From Cyanobacteria bacterium FACHB-502 (GTDB lineage Bacteria > Cyanobacteriota > Cyanobacteriia > Elainellales > Elainellaceae), in assembly GCA_014695325.1 (NCBI GenBank), contig JACJNZ010000039.1, positions 868,001 to 932,000 on the forward strand: a DNA stretch of 64,000 nt, read 5' to 3'. Position numbers and translations under genes: made by a program. Shown piece by piece: positions 18,827 through 29,664 of the stretch (its first letter is position 1; each line of letters begins with the position of its first letter). The notes below the pieces were generated by a model that was not told where the DNA came from, did not search any database, and saw nothing but the letters and a program-made list of their open reading frames with translations.

Positions 18827-18989
18827 AGCCTGATACCCGCTTCTAGAAGTCGATCGCCGAAAAGCTGCGTAACCGCCTATGATCTGTAAAAGTCTGCCTT
18901 GCGATAGACCTTTTCTCTGCGATCGTAGGGTTTTGTTGGGTTTCTAAATCGATTGTTTCAGCAGTTTTTAAGTCTCCTCTGAGTCTGAT

Positions 18990-20096
18990 ATGAGCAATTT
19001 CCCTGCAACCGTAACTCCTTTTGCCCCGGATGTTTTCGCCGATCATGACTGGTCGCTTTTGCTGCAACAGCTTCTCGATGGGCAATCGCTGACGGTGGAT
19101 CAGTCTGTGGCATTGATGGAAGGCTGGCTGGCGGAGGCAATTCCACCCGTGCTGTCAGGGGCAATTTTGACCGCAATTCAGGCAAAGGGCGTTTCAGCGG
19201 CAGAACTGACGGGCATGGCGCAGGTGCTTCAGGCGCGTTCGGTCGGCGGCACAGATACCTCAGGATTTCCCACTCCCCGAATTGATACCTGCGGCACAGG
19301 GGGGGATGGCGCATCCACGTTTAATATCTCAACGACCGTGGCGTTTGTGGCGGCGGCAGCAGGGGTTGCGGTGGCAAAGCACGGCAATCGATCGGCTTCC
19401 GGTAAGGTTGGCTCGGCAGATGTGCTAGAAGCCTTGGGTGTGAATTTGAGCGCGTCGCCCGACCGCATCAAAGCGGCTCTATCAGAAGTGGGCGTGACGT
19501 TTCTGTTTGCGCCAGGCTGGCATCCGGCGATGAAAGCAGTCGTCCCCCTGCGAAAAACGCTGAAAGTGCGAACAGTGTTTAATTTGCTGGGTCCGCTTGT
19601 GAATCCGATGCGTCCGACTGGTCAAGTCGTGGGCGTGTTTAGCTCTAATCTAGTAGAAACAATCGCCCAATCGATGCAGCAGCTCGGCATGGCAGAGGCG
19701 ATCGTACTGCACGGACGAGAGAAATTAGACGAAGCGGGACTGGCAGACGCAACCGATACGGCAATCCTGTCTGGAGGCGAGGTTCGATCGCTAACCCTGC
19801 ACCCCGAAGCCTTGGGACTCACCCCGGCTCCCACCGATGCCCTGCGCGGCGGCGAAGTGGCGGAAAACGCCGAAATTCTGCGTTCGGTACTGCAAGGTAA
19901 AGGGACACTGGCACAGCAGGAAGTGGTCGCCCTCAATGCTGCCCTTGCCCTTAAAGTTGGATGTGCCCTGCCGGAGGTTTCCAATGATCCGATCGCGACC
20001 TACCGTAAGGGAATTGCGATCGCCAAAGACATTCTCGCTAGCGGAGCCGCCTGGAAAAAAGTTGAGGAACTGACTGCATTTTTGCAAGTTGGTTAA
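18990..20096 (+). CDS. trpD: Anthranilate phosphoribosyltransferase
   Basis: TrpD transfers phosphoribose from PRPP to anthranilate, the second step of tryptophan synthesis. The 368-aa protein has the PRPP-binding '[14 protein letters not shown]' loop, '[21 protein letters not shown]', the '[21 protein letters not shown]' segment (quoted here as [17 protein letters not shown]) and the 'HGREKLDE' motif. All are standard for the family. The N-terminal helices precede residue 60. No other trp gene is nearby, as is usual in cyanobacteria, where trp genes are scattered. The ribosome-binding site is weak. The TPR gene follows after 103 bp. Confidence 0.95.
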   Translation: MSNFPATVTPFAPDVFADHDWSLLLQQLLDGQSLTVDQSVALMEGWLAEAIPPVLSGAILTAIQAKGVSAAELTGMAQVLQARSVGGTDTSGFPTPRIDTCGTGGDGASTFNISTTVAFVAAAAGVAVAKHGNRSASGKVGSADVLEALGVNLSASPDRIKAALSEVGVTFLFAPGWHPAMKAVVPLRKTLKVRTVFNLLGPLVNPMRPTGQVVGVFSSNLVETIAQSMQQLGMAEAIVLHGREKLDEAGLADATDTAILSGGEVRSLTLHPEALGLTPAPTDALRGGEVAENAEILRSVLQGKGTLAQQEVVALNAALALKVGCALPEVSNDPIATYRKGIAIAKDILASGAAWKKVEELTAFLQVG

Positions 20097-20199
20097 ACTC
20101 TGTATCCGGGCAGCAATCCGACGAGAGCGATAATTTTATCCGCAAATAGGGCATCCTCCTCACAGCCTTGGTGTGATTTACCGCGATAGGAGGGATGTG

Positions 20200-21528
20200 A
20201 TGAAGCTTGCTCATGCGATCGTCTTGCTTACCAGTTTAGGAATTGGTTGTACGGCTGTCTCTGAAAGTGTTCTGGCGCAAACGGCTCCTGCCCCTGCCCA
20301 AACGCCTGCCTTACGGCCGAGTACAGCCAGTGCTGAACAGTTCTATCGCAGTGGGGTAAACCAGATTAACGCTGGAGAATTTGAAAACGCGATCGATAGC
20401 TTTAATCGTGCGCTCAATCTGTCTGCGAATTATGCTCCCGCCTATCTTTATCGCGGCTATGCTCAGGCAGCTCTGGGAAATTACACCGTTGCGGTGCAGG
20501 ACTATAACCAGGCAATTGAACTTGTGCCTAATGATCCCCAGGCTTACTTTTATCGGGGCGTGAGCTACTCCAGCCTGAACCAGCCTCAGCAGGCAGTCTC
20601 TGATTTCAACCGCGTCATTGCCCTTGCACCAGAAGAACCGGATGCCTATGTTCATCGCGGCGCACTCAAAGCCAGCTTGCAGGATCAGCAGGGGGCACTG
20701 GCAGACTTTAACCGGGCGATCGATCTCGATGACGAAGACGCAGAGGCGTATCTCAATCGAGGCAGCATTTTGTTTGGGCTGGGTCGGACTCAAGATGCGA
20801 TCGCAGACTTAAATGAGGCAATCGATCTCAATCCCGAATCTCCTTATGCCCATTACAATCGCGGCTTCATTTACTCCAGTCAGGGCGGACTGCGAACGGC
20901 AGTGGTCGATTTTACACGGGCGATCGAACTCAAGCCAGACTACGCAGAAGCCTTCCGCAATCGGGGGCTAATGCAGGCAAAGCTGGGCAATCATTCTGCC
21001 GCGCTCGGCGATTTAAACCGGGCACTGGCTCTAAATGCAAACGATGCCGAAGCCTTTAAGGTGCGGGGCGATGTGCGGGTTCTGGCTGGAGATTTGGTAG
21101 GCGCGATTTCAGACTACGATCAGGCACTTGCACTGCGTCCAGACTATGCCGATGCCCTCCGTAGCCGCGCCGATGTCCGTGTGGCGATCGGAAATCCAGC
21201 TGGTGCGGACGCAGACTATAGCGAATTCCTGGCGATTCAGCCCGAAGCTGCCGAAAACGGATCAGAAACCGCTGCGGTATTGAGCGATCGAGCCGAACTG
21301 CGGTTTGCAATGGGCGATCAGCAGGGCGCAATGGCAGATTACACTCAGGCAATCCAGCTCAACGGTCAAGACGCTCAGGCGTATATGAGTCGCGGTAGGC
21401 TCCACGCTAATCTGGGAGATCCCACAGCCGCCAGAGCCGATTTTCAGCAGGCAGCTAATCTTTTTCTCCAGCAGGGGCAGGCAGAAGGCTACCGTCAGAC
21501 TTTGCAAGAAATGCGCGGATTGCGATAG
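20200..21528 (+). CDS. Exported tetratricopeptide-repeat protein
   Basis: I choose the ATG at 20200 because AGGAGG lies six bases upstream; an earlier in-frame GTG at 20173 lacks this. The 442-aa product has a signal peptide ending 'ESVLAQ' (about 1-27) and is then almost entirely TPR units of 34 aa. About ten of these repeat the consensus A-x3-Y-x-RG-x3-L/A-x4-A-x2-D-x2-A-I-x-L-x-P/D ('AYLYRGYAQAALGNYTVAVQ' is one). TPRs are protein-interaction scaffolds; the partner is unknown and the location should be periplasm or thylakoid lumen. It shares a terminator region with the convergent infB operon. Confidence 0.85.
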   Translation: MKLAHAIVLLTSLGIGCTAVSESVLAQTAPAPAQTPALRPSTASAEQFYRSGVNQINAGEFENAIDSFNRALNLSANYAPAYLYRGYAQAALGNYTVAVQDYNQAIELVPNDPQAYFYRGVSYSSLNQPQQAVSDFNRVIALAPEEPDAYVHRGALKASLQDQQGALADFNRAIDLDDEDAEAYLNRGSILFGLGRTQDAIADLNEAIDLNPESPYAHYNRGFIYSSQGGLRTAVVDFTRAIELKPDYAEAFRNRGLMQAKLGNHSAALGDLNRALALNANDAEAFKVRGDVRVLAGDLVGAISDYDQALALRPDYADALRSRADVRVAIGNPAGADADYSEFLAIQPEAAENGSETAAVLSDRAELRFAMGDQQGAMADYTQAIQLNGQDAQAYMSRGRLHANLGDPTAARADFQQAANLFLQQGQAEGYRQTLQEMRGLR

Positions 21529-21672
21529 TTTGACGACCCGAACTGCCCCTAAATCCCTCCAAGAATTCCTTCAAGTAAGGAGCTTTGAGCCGGAAGAGAG
21601 TTTCCTAGCTTTGGAGATTTCTACAACATCACTCTGAAAAAAGCAGCGACGATCGCCGGAAAAATCGCTACA

Positions 21673-21710
21673 AAAAAGGAGCCAGGATTTCCTGAACTCC
21701 TCTTTTTTTA
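21673..21710. terminator. Bidirectional terminator between the TPR gene and infB
   Basis: AAAAAAGGAG...CTCCTCTTTTTT forms an outer stem with an inner AGGA-TTT-TCCT pairing. It has A-runs on the left and T-runs on the right, so it can act on both strands between these convergent genes. Confidence 0.75.
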
Positions 21711-21765
21711 TCGTTTATCTAGCTTGGAAGACGATCCGTCCATTCATTAGAACAGGATCAGAGTC

Positions 21766-24700
21766 TTAGGCAGAAAGCGATCGGCGTTTTGCCACCAGTC
21801 GGAAGACTTCGATAATGTCTCCGTTCTGCCAGTCGCGGAAGCTGTCGGAGCCAATACCACACTCGTATCCGGCATTGACTTCCTTCACGTCGTCCTTCAC
21901 CCGCTTCAGCGAATCCAGGTTGCCCTCAAAGACAACATCGTTTCTGCGGCGAACGCGCATCTTCGTGTTGCGGATTGCCTTACCCGACAGGATGTAGCAG
22001 CCTGCAACGGCTCCTCGTCCCACGGTAAAGACTGCCCGTACCTCTGCCTGACCGAGGGGCTCTTCTACCTGTTCGGGTTCCAGCAGACCTTCCATCGCAC
22101 CCTGGATGTCTTCCAGCAGCTTGTAGATGATGTTGTAGTCGCGGACATCTACTCCGGCACCGTCGGCTGCCTGACGCGCACCGCTGGCAAGCGTCGTATT
22201 GAAGCCAACGATTACGGCACTACTTGCCGCCGCCAGATCCACGTCTGTCTCGGTAATTTCGCCCGGAGCAGCAAGCAAGACGCGCACCTGAACCTCTTTC
22301 TGCGGCAACTGCTGGAGCGCACCGAGGATTGCCTCGACCGAACCCTGCACGTCTGCCTTCAAAATCAGATTCAGTTCCTTCAGATCGCCTTCCTGAGCTT
22401 GAGCAGAAATGGTGTTGAGGCTAACCCGACGCGACGCCATTGCCTGTTGAAGGCGAGACTGACGCTGCTGATCCAGACGACTGCCTGCGACTGCACGCGC
22501 TTCTTTCTCGTCGCGGTAGACCTCAAAGTCATCACCTGCCGCCGGAACATCGCTCAGACCCAACACCTCAACTGCAAAGGAAGGAGTTGCTGCATCTACG
22601 CGCTTAAGGCGATCGTCGATCATTGCCCGCACCTTACCAAAGGTAGAACCTGCGACCAGCACATCGCCCACGCGCAGCGTCCCGTTTTGAACGAGCAGCG
22701 TCGCGACCGGACCCCGTGCCTTATCCAGGTGTGCCTCAATCACCGTGCCCTTCGCGGTGCGATCGGGATTGGCGTAAAGATCTTCGACTTCAGCCACCAG
22801 CAGCAGCATTTCCAGCAGCGTATCGAGGTTGTCACCCTGGAGCGCGCTCACCGGAACCATAATCGTTTCGCCGCCCCACTCTTCAGGAACCAGGCTGAAC
22901 TCAGTCAGTTCCTGCTTGACGCGATCGGGCTGAGCTCCTTCTTTATCGACCTTGTTAATCGCAACGACGATCGGCACTTCAGCAGCTTTAGCGTGGCTAA
23001 TTGCTTCGATCGTTTGAGGACGCACTCCGTCATCAGCAGCTACCACCAGTACGGCGATATCCGTGACTCTTGCGCCTCGTGCCCGCATTGCAGTAAAGGC
23101 TTCGTGACCTGGCGTATCCAGGAAGACGACCTGTTGTGTACCGTTCTCGGTGTCCACATCCACGTGATATGCACCAATGTGCTGCGTAATGCCGCCTGCC
23201 TCGCCCTGAGCCACCTTCGTTTTGCGGATCGAGTCGAGCAGCGTGGTTTTACCGTGGTCAACGTGACCCATGATCGTCACCACAGGCGGACGCCGCTGGA
23301 GGTTTTCTAGATCCTCGGCGGACAGCATTTCGGTGATCTTCTTGGCTTCGGCTTCCACTTCGCCTGTCTTCACTTCGATCTCGTATTCCTGCGCCACCAT
23401 TGTCGCGGTGGGAATATCAAGAATCTGGTTGATGTTTGCGGCAATTCCCTTCATAAAGAGAATCCGAATTAGCTCCGTTTCAGGGACGGCCAATTCGATC
23501 GCCAGATCGTGAACCGAGAGCCCGCCCGTAAGGGTAATTTCCGTCGGACGCTGCCGCATTTCTTCCTGCTGCTTTCGGTCGCGCCGACTGCGGAAGGATT
23601 CAGACGATCGCTTCTGCTTCACAGGAGCAGCTGCCGCCACGGGTTTCGCTTGCTGTCCAGGACGGCTCTTTGGCTTCGGCGGACGTGCCAGCGAAAGGCT
23701 GACCTGTATAGGAGCATCCTCATCAAGCTCATCTTCGTCGAGGATATCTTCTAGCTCCAGATCTTCCTCATCAATCACAGGCTGAGCGCGTCGCTTAGTC
23801 TTCGTCGCTGCCTTGCCTGTCTTAGCGGCTTCCTTCTCTTCCTCTTCTTCCTCCTCCCAGGTCTTGCCTCGCTTGGGCGGACGATTCAGAGTGGGACGAC
23901 GAACTTCTTCACCGCCCGGCACAAAGGGTCTAACAATACCACCGTCTTCAGTTTTCGCAGCCGTTTCCGCACCGTCTCCGCCTTCTCCGGGACGCGTGGG
24001 TTTGCGGCGCAGCTCAATAACGGGCTTGGGCCTCAGCGGTGATTCCGGGCGACCCGCACCACCGGGCTGATCGTTACGTCGAGGAGCTTCCCGAACCGAA
24101 ACGCCACCTTCACGCGCTTGGACAGGCTTAGCTCCTACTTCTACCTGCTCTGCCGCTTCTGCTCTTGCCTTCCTCAAAACGGGCCGGTTAGTTAGATTCG
24201 GGGCTGAGCCATCAGCCGCCTTGACCGGACGAGGCGGAGGAGAGCTAAGCTGGGGCTGGGGAGCGCGAACGGATTCCACCCTGGGAGCCGCCCCATCATC
24301 AGAAGAGCTGCTCTGCATTGGCCTTGGTGCAGCTACCTGCGGCGTTTCCTCAACCGGAGCTTCAGCTTGAACTAGCTCTATCTCGACAGGAGCTTCGACC
24401 TCTTCTATCGTCGCTTCGATCGATTCGGGACTGGGCTGGGCCGCTTCGTCTGCTGGTGCTGAACGAACCGGGCGGCTGGGTGAATTGAGCTTTGCGGGGG
24501 CTCGGTCTGCGGTAGGTGTGGCGGGGGCAGAAGCCGAGCTGGTTTCAACCTCTGCACGCTTGGGCGGTTCTGCAAGAGGGCGGGTTCTGCGAATTTCTAG
24601 AATTTGCTGCTTCTTCACAGGGGGTTGAATACTAGACGGCCTTGACGAAGCACCTGCCTGAGAAGCACCTGCCTGAACTGATGCCATAGGCCTGGGTGCA

Positions 24701-24882
24701 ACAGCATGGTTGGGTGTGTATTTCTCGGCAGCAGAACGAATCCGCTCCGCTTCCGCCTCAGTAATGGTGCTGCTATGACTCTTGTACGCAATATCAAGCT
24801 GGTCGCAAACTGCCAGAATGTCTCGATTGTCCAAATTCAATTCCTTCGATAACTCGTATATTCTCACTTTGCCGTTATTCAT
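21766..24882 (-). CDS. infB: Translation initiation factor IF-2
   Basis: IF-2 is the GTPase that places initiator tRNA on the ribosome. The 1038-aa protein opens with the IF2-N module '[20 protein letters not shown]', then a long (about 60-440) Pro/Ala/Glu/Arg-rich low-complexity linker. A second IF2-N region comes before the GTPase domain with '[14 protein letters not shown]', '[15 protein letters not shown]' and 'NKVDKEG'. The C-terminal beta-barrels end '[14 protein letters not shown]'. The linker contains an in-frame 15-bp duplication (24647-24676) giving [13 protein letters not shown] at 24882 follows GAGGGG. It is the last gene of the rimP-nusA-ylxR-infB cluster. Confidence 0.97.
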   Translation of the reverse strand: MNNGKVRIYELSKELNLDNRDILAVCDQLDIAYKSHSSTITEAEAERIRSAAEKYTPNHAVAPRPMASVQAGASQAGASSRPSSIQPPVKKQQILEIRRTRPLAEPPKRAEVETSSASAPATPTADRAPAKLNSPSRPVRSAPADEAAQPSPESIEATIEEVEAPVEIELVQAEAPVEETPQVAAPRPMQSSSSDDGAAPRVESVRAPQPQLSSPPPRPVKAADGSAPNLTNRPVLRKARAEAAEQVEVGAKPVQAREGGVSVREAPRRNDQPGGAGRPESPLRPKPVIELRRKPTRPGEGGDGAETAAKTEDGGIVRPFVPGGEEVRRPTLNRPPKRGKTWEEEEEEEKEAAKTGKAATKTKRRAQPVIDEEDLELEDILDEDELDEDAPIQVSLSLARPPKPKSRPGQQAKPVAAAAPVKQKRSSESFRSRRDRKQQEEMRQRPTEITLTGGLSVHDLAIELAVPETELIRILFMKGIAANINQILDIPTATMVAQEYEIEVKTGEVEAEAKKITEMLSAEDLENLQRRPPVVTIMGHVDHGKTTLLDSIRKTKVAQGEAGGITQHIGAYHVDVDTENGTQQVVFLDTPGHEAFTAMRARGARVTDIAVLVVAADDGVRPQTIEAISHAKAAEVPIVVAINKVDKEGAQPDRVKQELTEFSLVPEEWGGETIMVPVSALQGDNLDTLLEMLLLVAEVEDLYANPDRTAKGTVIEAHLDKARGPVATLLVQNGTLRVGDVLVAGSTFGKVRAMIDDRLKRVDAATPSFAVEVLGLSDVPAAGDDFEVYRDEKEARAVAGSRLDQQRQSRLQQAMASRRVSLNTISAQAQEGDLKELNLILKADVQGSVEAILGALQQLPQKEVQVRVLLAAPGEITETDVDLAAASSAVIVGFNTTLASGARQAADGAGVDVRDYNIIYKLLEDIQGAMEGLLEPEQVEEPLGQAEVRAVFTVGRGAVAGCYILSGKAIRNTKMRVRRRNDVVFEGNLDSLKRVKDDVKEVNAGYECGIGSDSFRDWQNGDIIEVFRLVAKRRSLSA

Positions 24883-25358
24883 CCACTATCCCCTCTACGT
24901 CCCAAACGATCTTGATTAGGTTACATACTGACCTGCACTTCTGGTGTACAAAACAAATCAATCCCACCTGGAACTGTTTTACCTTATCGACTCAAGCAGG
25001 CAGTTTACCCCTTCCTTGAGATTGATTCAGGCTCAACAGCTTTTATTTAATCAGATGAATTGAGTACTGCTTTACCGGGATAAAACAGCTTCCCTTACCA
25101 TCTTGCACGAATTTCGGAATGTTGAAGACGTTTTTCAGGTTAAGAACGACTTGCACCACGGAGTGCAATCTAGGCTTAGATGACTCAGGTTTCAGTTCTT
25201 GCGGAGTGCCTGACCTGATAGTTACTGCTTAACGAATGCCCTGCCTCCGTGAGTGCATCAATTCAACCAATCTCAATCGATTAACCTCAACTTATTACGC
25301 CTCTCTGGGAAAAATCGCTCGCTTGACTTTCCCTGACTCAGAAAGGATATATCAACAA
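24883..25358. other. 476-bp gap between ylxR and infB
   Basis: No gene is recognised on either strand. In many bacteria an L7Ae-type gene (ylxQ) lies here; none is seen. The length suggests infB has its own promoter or a long leader. Confidence 0.5.
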
Positions 25359-25622
25359 TTACTCTATCGTAGCGGTTGTGGAAAGTCGTTGCCACAGAGT
25401 TCGATAAATTTCTTCAGAAACTGTCGCCTTCAAGGCACGTCCCAGACGATCTTTACGTTGAGCAGTCTGAAGACAGGCCGAGTCTGGACAAAGGTAAGCC
25501 GATCGCCCCATCCCCTGATCTAGCATAACAATTTGTGAAGGAAACGATCGCACGACACGCCAAAACTCTTCTCTGGGAGCAACACGGCGACAGCTAATGC
25601 AGCGGCGATGGTTGGGGGGCAT
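25359..25622 (-). CDS. ylxR: YlxR family RNA-binding protein
   Basis: I take the ATG at 25622, giving 87 aa that open 'MPPNHRRCISCRRVAPREEF', the conserved YlxR start with its CxxC motif. 'GRSAYLCPDSAC' follows, the second conserved block. Longer in-frame starts exist, but their translation is the low-complexity 'PYPYPYPSTP' encoded by a C/T-rich tract and is unlike the family. YlxR proteins are small nucleic-acid-binding factors found between nusA and infB; a regulatory role has been proposed. Confidence 0.88.
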   Translation of the reverse strand: MPPNHRRCISCRRVAPREEFWRVVRSFPSQIVMLDQGMGRSAYLCPDSACLQTAQRKDRLGRALKATVSEEIYRTLWQRLSTTATIE

Positions 25623-25883
25623 AGGGGTGGATGGGTAGGGATAAGGGTAGGGCAAGGGAAGGGAATGAGTGAAGGGATAGGGGCAACGGGGTGAAGCAGC
25701 AAGGACGTAAAGCCTGGAGGAGATAGCCTCATAGGGAGCGTCGTAGGGTAAGAGACAACACTTGCTCTTTTTCTTTTGCTCACCCACTGCCTAATCTCGT
25801 CCTTGGGTACACCTTAGGTACAGCATGAAACTTTACTCACTCCTCTACCCTCCACCCTTGCACCCCTCCACCCTCACCAACTC

Positions 25884-27245
25884 CTACGATCGCTCTGGAC
25901 GCTGCACTGCCTCTCCCAATTCGCTCCCAAAGCCATCTCTGGCGGATTGTGCCATTTCCTCAGCATCGAAGTCTTGTTCGGTCAGGACGGCTGCTTCGTC
26001 TTCGGCAAGGGGTTCTTCATCATCGTACTCGTCCTCGTACTCGTCCATTTCGGCTTCGCGGGCGAGGCGGCGTTCTTCAGCAAGTGCTTCCATTTTGCGG
26101 GTTTCGGCTTCGTAGTCGTATTTAGCAGTGTCTTTGATATCAATTTTCCATCCGGTGAGGCGAGCTGCCAGGCGCACGTTTTGCCCTTCTTTGCCGATCG
26201 CCAAACTGAGCTGGTCATCGGGAACAAGGACATGGGCCTGCCGCTCATCGGGGTTAATCAGCCGGACTTCATCGACCCTGGCAGGGCTGAGGGCGTTAGC
26301 AATGTAAGTAGCCGGGTCGGGCGACCAGCGAATCACGTCAATTTTTTCGCCGCGCAGTTCGTTTACCACAACTTGAATGCGTGATCCCCGTGCACCGATA
26401 CAGGCTCCAACCGGGTCAACATCTCGTTCCAAGGTATCGACGGCGATTTTGGTGCGGGGTCCAACCGATCGTGAGGGCGGATTGGCTTCCCGTGCCACTG
26501 CCACGATCCGCACGACCTCGTCTTCGATTTCGGGCACTTCAGTGGCAAACAGGTCTACCACCAGTCCGGCATCTGCCCGTGATATTAAGAGCTGTGGTCC
26601 GCGATGGGAGCCTTCCAGCACCTTCTTTAGGAACACTCTGAACGTAGCGTTTGCTCGATAGTTGTCGTTGGGCAACTGTTCGCGTTTCGGCAGTTCGGCT
26701 TCGACATCAGGTTGACCGAAACCGCTATTGACTGCCATGACAACAGACTGCCGCTCAAACCGCAGAACCCGGGCCTGAAGTACCGTGCCTTCTAGCTCCT
26801 GGAATTCTTCCTGAATCAGCTTGCGCTGCTGATCCCGCAGTTTTTGCGCTAGCACCTGCTTTGTTTGGATGGCTGCCATACGTCCAAACTCACCCTGGTC
26901 TGGGGTAACATCCAGAACAACCGTATCGCCCAACTGCGCTTCGTCGGCGACTTCCTGCACTTCTTCCAGCGAAATCTGGTGATCGGGGTTGGAAACTTCT
27001 TCCACGATCGTCTTGGTTGCTAGCACCCGAAACCCTTCGTCTTCGATATCGAGTTCGACTTCAAAGTTATTGAAATATTCTTCGTCAAACGCAGATACAT
27101 CTGGGCGATGGGTGCGGCGGTAGCGTTCGTAGCCTTTGAGCAGTGCTTCGCGCAGGGCAGCCTGAACCGCGTGCTTGGGCAAATTTCGTTCGCGGCTGAT
27201 GCCATCAATTAGTTCCTGGAGTCCAGGAAGGGCAACCATTGACAT
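25884..27245 (-). CDS. nusA: Transcription termination/antitermination factor NusA
   Basis: NusA binds RNA polymerase and RNA to control pausing, termination and antitermination. The 453-aa protein has the N-terminal polymerase-binding domain (to about 125), an S1 domain ('[20 protein letters not shown]'), and KH1/KH2 domains ('[18 protein letters not shown]' and '[20 protein letters not shown]'). An acidic tail ends '[17 protein letters not shown]'. The tail replaces the acidic repeats of proteobacterial NusA, as usual outside that group. ATG at 27245 is preceded by GAGAGGA at a good distance. It lies 70 bp after rimP. Confidence 0.96.
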   Translation of the reverse strand: MSMVALPGLQELIDGISRERNLPKHAVQAALREALLKGYERYRRTHRPDVSAFDEEYFNNFEVELDIEDEGFRVLATKTIVEEVSNPDHQISLEEVQEVADEAQLGDTVVLDVTPDQGEFGRMAAIQTKQVLAQKLRDQQRKLIQEEFQELEGTVLQARVLRFERQSVVMAVNSGFGQPDVEAELPKREQLPNDNYRANATFRVFLKKVLEGSHRGPQLLISRADAGLVVDLFATEVPEIEDEVVRIVAVAREANPPSRSVGPRTKIAVDTLERDVDPVGACIGARGSRIQVVVNELRGEKIDVIRWSPDPATYIANALSPARVDEVRLINPDERQAHVLVPDDQLSLAIGKEGQNVRLAARLTGWKIDIKDTAKYDYEAETRKMEALAEERRLAREAEMDEYEDEYDDEEPLAEDEAAVLTEQDFDAEEMAQSARDGFGSELGEAVQRPERS

Positions 27246-27315
27246 AGGTTAAGTCCTCTCTTCAGTTGTCAGTATCTTCAGTTGTTTGAATTTCTTTGCG
27301 GGTGAATTGTTGCTG

Positions 27316-27783
27316 CTATTCCTCAATGCCATCGACGAGCTGCACCTGACTTACCAGATGACGCGGGATGGCGATCGTGCGTCCTTTGCGGTTCAGGCGA
27401 ACTGCCTCCTCGTCGCGACGTACTAGCCGACCCGTCCAGTTGATATGACCCGAGTATGGCTCTGTAGTCGTCACCAGAACCGGAAATCCCTTAAAGGAAA
27501 TGAACTCGCGATCGGAGGTGAGCGATCGAGAAATTCCAGGACTGGAGATCTCCAAAACATAGGCATCGGGAATTATACTCGACGCATCCAACGCGGCTTC
27601 AAGAGCACGGCTCATGCGCTCACAGTCATTCAGACTAGTATCGGCTTGCAGGTTTCGCACATCTACCCGCAGCACAGGCGGACTTTGGTTGGTTTGAAAC
27701 ACGGCTCCAACCACTTCTAGCCCCAGGTCGGCGGCAACGGGCGATGCGAGTTCGAGAATGGGCGGAATTAAAGGATGGGTCAT
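27316..27783 (-). CDS. rimP: Ribosome maturation factor RimP
   Basis: RimP assists 30S subunit assembly. Starting from the ATG at 27783 the protein is 155 aa and opens 'MTHPLIPPILELASPVAADL', the usual cyanobacterial RimP beginning; a TTG four codons upstream is possible. The 'ALDASSIIPDAYVLEISSPG' and 'RFEFISFKG'-like (here 'DREFISFKGFPVLV') blocks mark the alpha/beta N-domain and the start of the SH3-like C-domain. It is the first gene of the cluster leading into nusA. Confidence 0.94.
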   Translation of the reverse strand: MTHPLIPPILELASPVAADLGLEVVGAVFQTNQSPPVLRVDVRNLQADTSLNDCERMSRALEAALDASSIIPDAYVLEISSPGISRSLTSDREFISFKGFPVLVTTTEPYSGHINWTGRLVRRDEEAVRLNRKGRTIAIPRHLVSQVQLVDGIEE

Positions 27784-27899
27784 GGCAGGTTGCAAATCAG
27801 ATAACCGTTGCTTTCCTCAATCTGTTTGATGAAACTGAATTTGAGAAATCGTGAGCCACGGTAAAACGCAAAGACAATAAAACACAGCAATAAAACGCA

Positions 27900-27923
27900 A
27901 AAAAGTGGGCGATCGACCCACTT
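27900..27923 (-). terminator. Terminator downstream of the membrane-protein gene
   Basis: Read on the minus strand, AAGTGGG-TCGATCG-CCCACTT is a perfect 7-bp stem followed by TTTT. It lies between the end of the 28091-29518 gene and rimP, separating the two transcription units. Confidence 0.7.
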
Positions 27924-28090
27924 CTGACGGGAGTTATCATCAGAACCCCGGAAAGCAGTTTTCCCGGTAGATTTTCAGTTTAACGTATGGGGTTTGAGAT
28001 GGAACGGGGGAAAGGAAATTGGCAGGAATGGGTGAAGCGTTGAGGGGATGGGAGGATAAGGGCTGATTGAGCAGTTTTGCTAAAGGTTTA

Positions 28091-29518
28091 TTATTTGTTT
28101 TGGGGAATTTGATAAAGCCGCTGGGTCATCGATCGCAGGCTGTCGTTGTCGGCTTCGTTGATGCGCTCAACGTAGTTGACTTTGACTTCGTCCAGAAGGG
28201 CGATCGTGAGTGCCTGAATTTCGGTGAGTGCCTCGTGTTGCTGGGCTTCATTACGGAAGGTTTGGTTGAAATTGCTGACGAGTTTTTGCATCAGGGCTGA
28301 CCCGACTTCATCTTCCAGAGCGGTGGTAACAGCACGGTAGGCGTTTTGGGAAATTTGATTCGCCATTTCGCGGCTGAGCTGGTCTGACCAGTGGCTCATT
28401 CCCGGAATTTGGCGCAGTCCGGCATAAAGGGGAGAGCTGTTGATTGCCTGAGCAAGGCTGTGGTGCAGTAGGGCATCCAGATCCGGCTGGACTTTGGGGA
28501 AGACGCGATGCACCAGCAGATCGGTCAAGTGTCGGGATAGGACGGCGACTTCGTCTACGTTGTTGAGATCAATGTAGGGGCGATCGGGCTGAAACAGCCA
28601 GCGTTTGATTGCACCGCCGCGAATCAGTTCCTGCATCTGGTCAACAATTCGCAGCACAACCATTTCGGTTAGCTCGACGGCAACGCTCGAGACGCCCAGA
28701 CGCACCACGCGCTTGCTGATCGGTCGGAGATTCACTAACTGCGATCGATGCAGCCGCACCGTCACCGGAATAATTCGCAAAATCCGCCAGAAGGGAAGCA
28801 ACAGCAGCAGATCATACCAGCGCAGCACGATCGCATCCAGCCAGGTTAAGCCCGGATAGCGGCGCATCAGGAACAGAATCCGGGCAGACATCTCGATCGC
28901 AAATAGCCCGATGAACCACATATCGATTCTCCAGAACCGATCGATCGGCTTGCCGTTTTCCCCAATGCCCCGGAAATAGTTGCTGGCAAACTGAGGACGG
29001 ATTTCCCGGTTAAAAAAGGCGATCGAATCATTCCAGCCTGCTTGAGTGAGATAGGGCTGACTCCAGAAAGTAGTGAGGGCCTGGGTTGCCGATTCCTGCC
29101 GCAAACGGTCGCGCATTCGGTTCTTGATGCGTTCTAGCGAACCAGACTTCCCCGCACTCTCAAACGGATTTTCTTCGATGATTTCCTCGCTGCGGCGGCG
29201 GAGGTCTTGCAGCAGTAGGGCAGTTTGGGGAGACTGTAATCCGGTTTGGGCAATCTGTTCGTTTAGGCGATCGACTGTTTGCAGGTAGGCAGCCGTGGTG
29301 CGGTGCGGTTCAATGCCTTTGATGTGGTAGCCATACGCTTGGGTGAACCCCGGAAATACACGCATATACTCATCGCGCAACGGCAAATAGCTCCAATCAA
29401 ACAGCACCAGCAAGAAGCTAATCAGCGCGAGCAATGCCATCAGCTTTTCAAACCATAGCCTGCCGCGTGGCTGTTGCCTGACCCTTGCGCCCTGCCGAAC
29501 TCGAACATTAATCGCCAT
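28091..29518 (-). CDS. Membrane protein with a voltage-sensor-like segment, function unknown
   Basis: This 475-aa protein has a basic N-terminus and a first hydrophobic helix at about 25-42. A roughly 150-aa mostly helical loop follows, then a second helix at about 200-218 ('MWFIGLFAIEMSARILFLM'), and then 'WLDAIVLRWYDLLLLLPFWRILRIIPVTVRLHRSQ' at about 226-260 (given in two blocks, WLDAIVLRWYDLLLLLPFW and RILRIIPVTVRLHRSQ). The Glu/Arg pair in the middle helix, the Asp in the next, and Arg245, 248, 255 and 258 recall S2-S3-S4 of ion-channel voltage sensors. No pore motif is present. The remaining 215 aa are soluble and helical. I cannot assign a function; the sensor likeness is inference. Confidence 0.7.
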   Translation of the reverse strand: MAINVRVRQGARVRQQPRGRLWFEKLMALLALISFLLVLFDWSYLPLRDEYMRVFPGFTQAYGYHIKGIEPHRTTAAYLQTVDRLNEQIAQTGLQSPQTALLLQDLRRRSEEIIEENPFESAGKSGSLERIKNRMRDRLRQESATQALTTFWSQPYLTQAGWNDSIAFFNREIRPQFASNYFRGIGENGKPIDRFWRIDMWFIGLFAIEMSARILFLMRRYPGLTWLDAIVLRWYDLLLLLPFWRILRIIPVTVRLHRSQLVNLRPISKRVVRLGVSSVAVELTEMVVLRIVDQMQELIRGGAIKRWLFQPDRPYIDLNNVDEVAVLSRHLTDLLVHRVFPKVQPDLDALLHHSLAQAINSSPLYAGLRQIPGMSHWSDQLSREMANQISQNAYRAVTTALEDEVGSALMQKLVSNFNQTFRNEAQQHEALTEIQALTIALLDEVKVNYVERINEADNDSLRSMTQRLYQIPQNK

Positions 29519-29664
29519 TGCCCCACTCCTTGCCCTTTCCTAATAGGCTTTTTCTCTTTCCCGATCGCCTGAACGCTTGCAGTACAATAATTTACGATTG
29601 CTGATTTGCGATCCCCCCTTCTCTTCATCACTCAAAAACACCCTTAAAAAATCACTCCTGAGAA

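Noticed and set aside
25236-25523. Plus-strand open frame opposite the ylxR end
   Set aside because: It overlaps ylxR, whose CxxC and GRSAYLC motifs are unmistakable, and has no protein-like composition.
25623-25787. N-terminal extension of ylxR
   Set aside because: The added residues are Pro/Tyr-rich and come from a C/T-rich low-complexity tract; the family starts at 'MPPNHRRC'.
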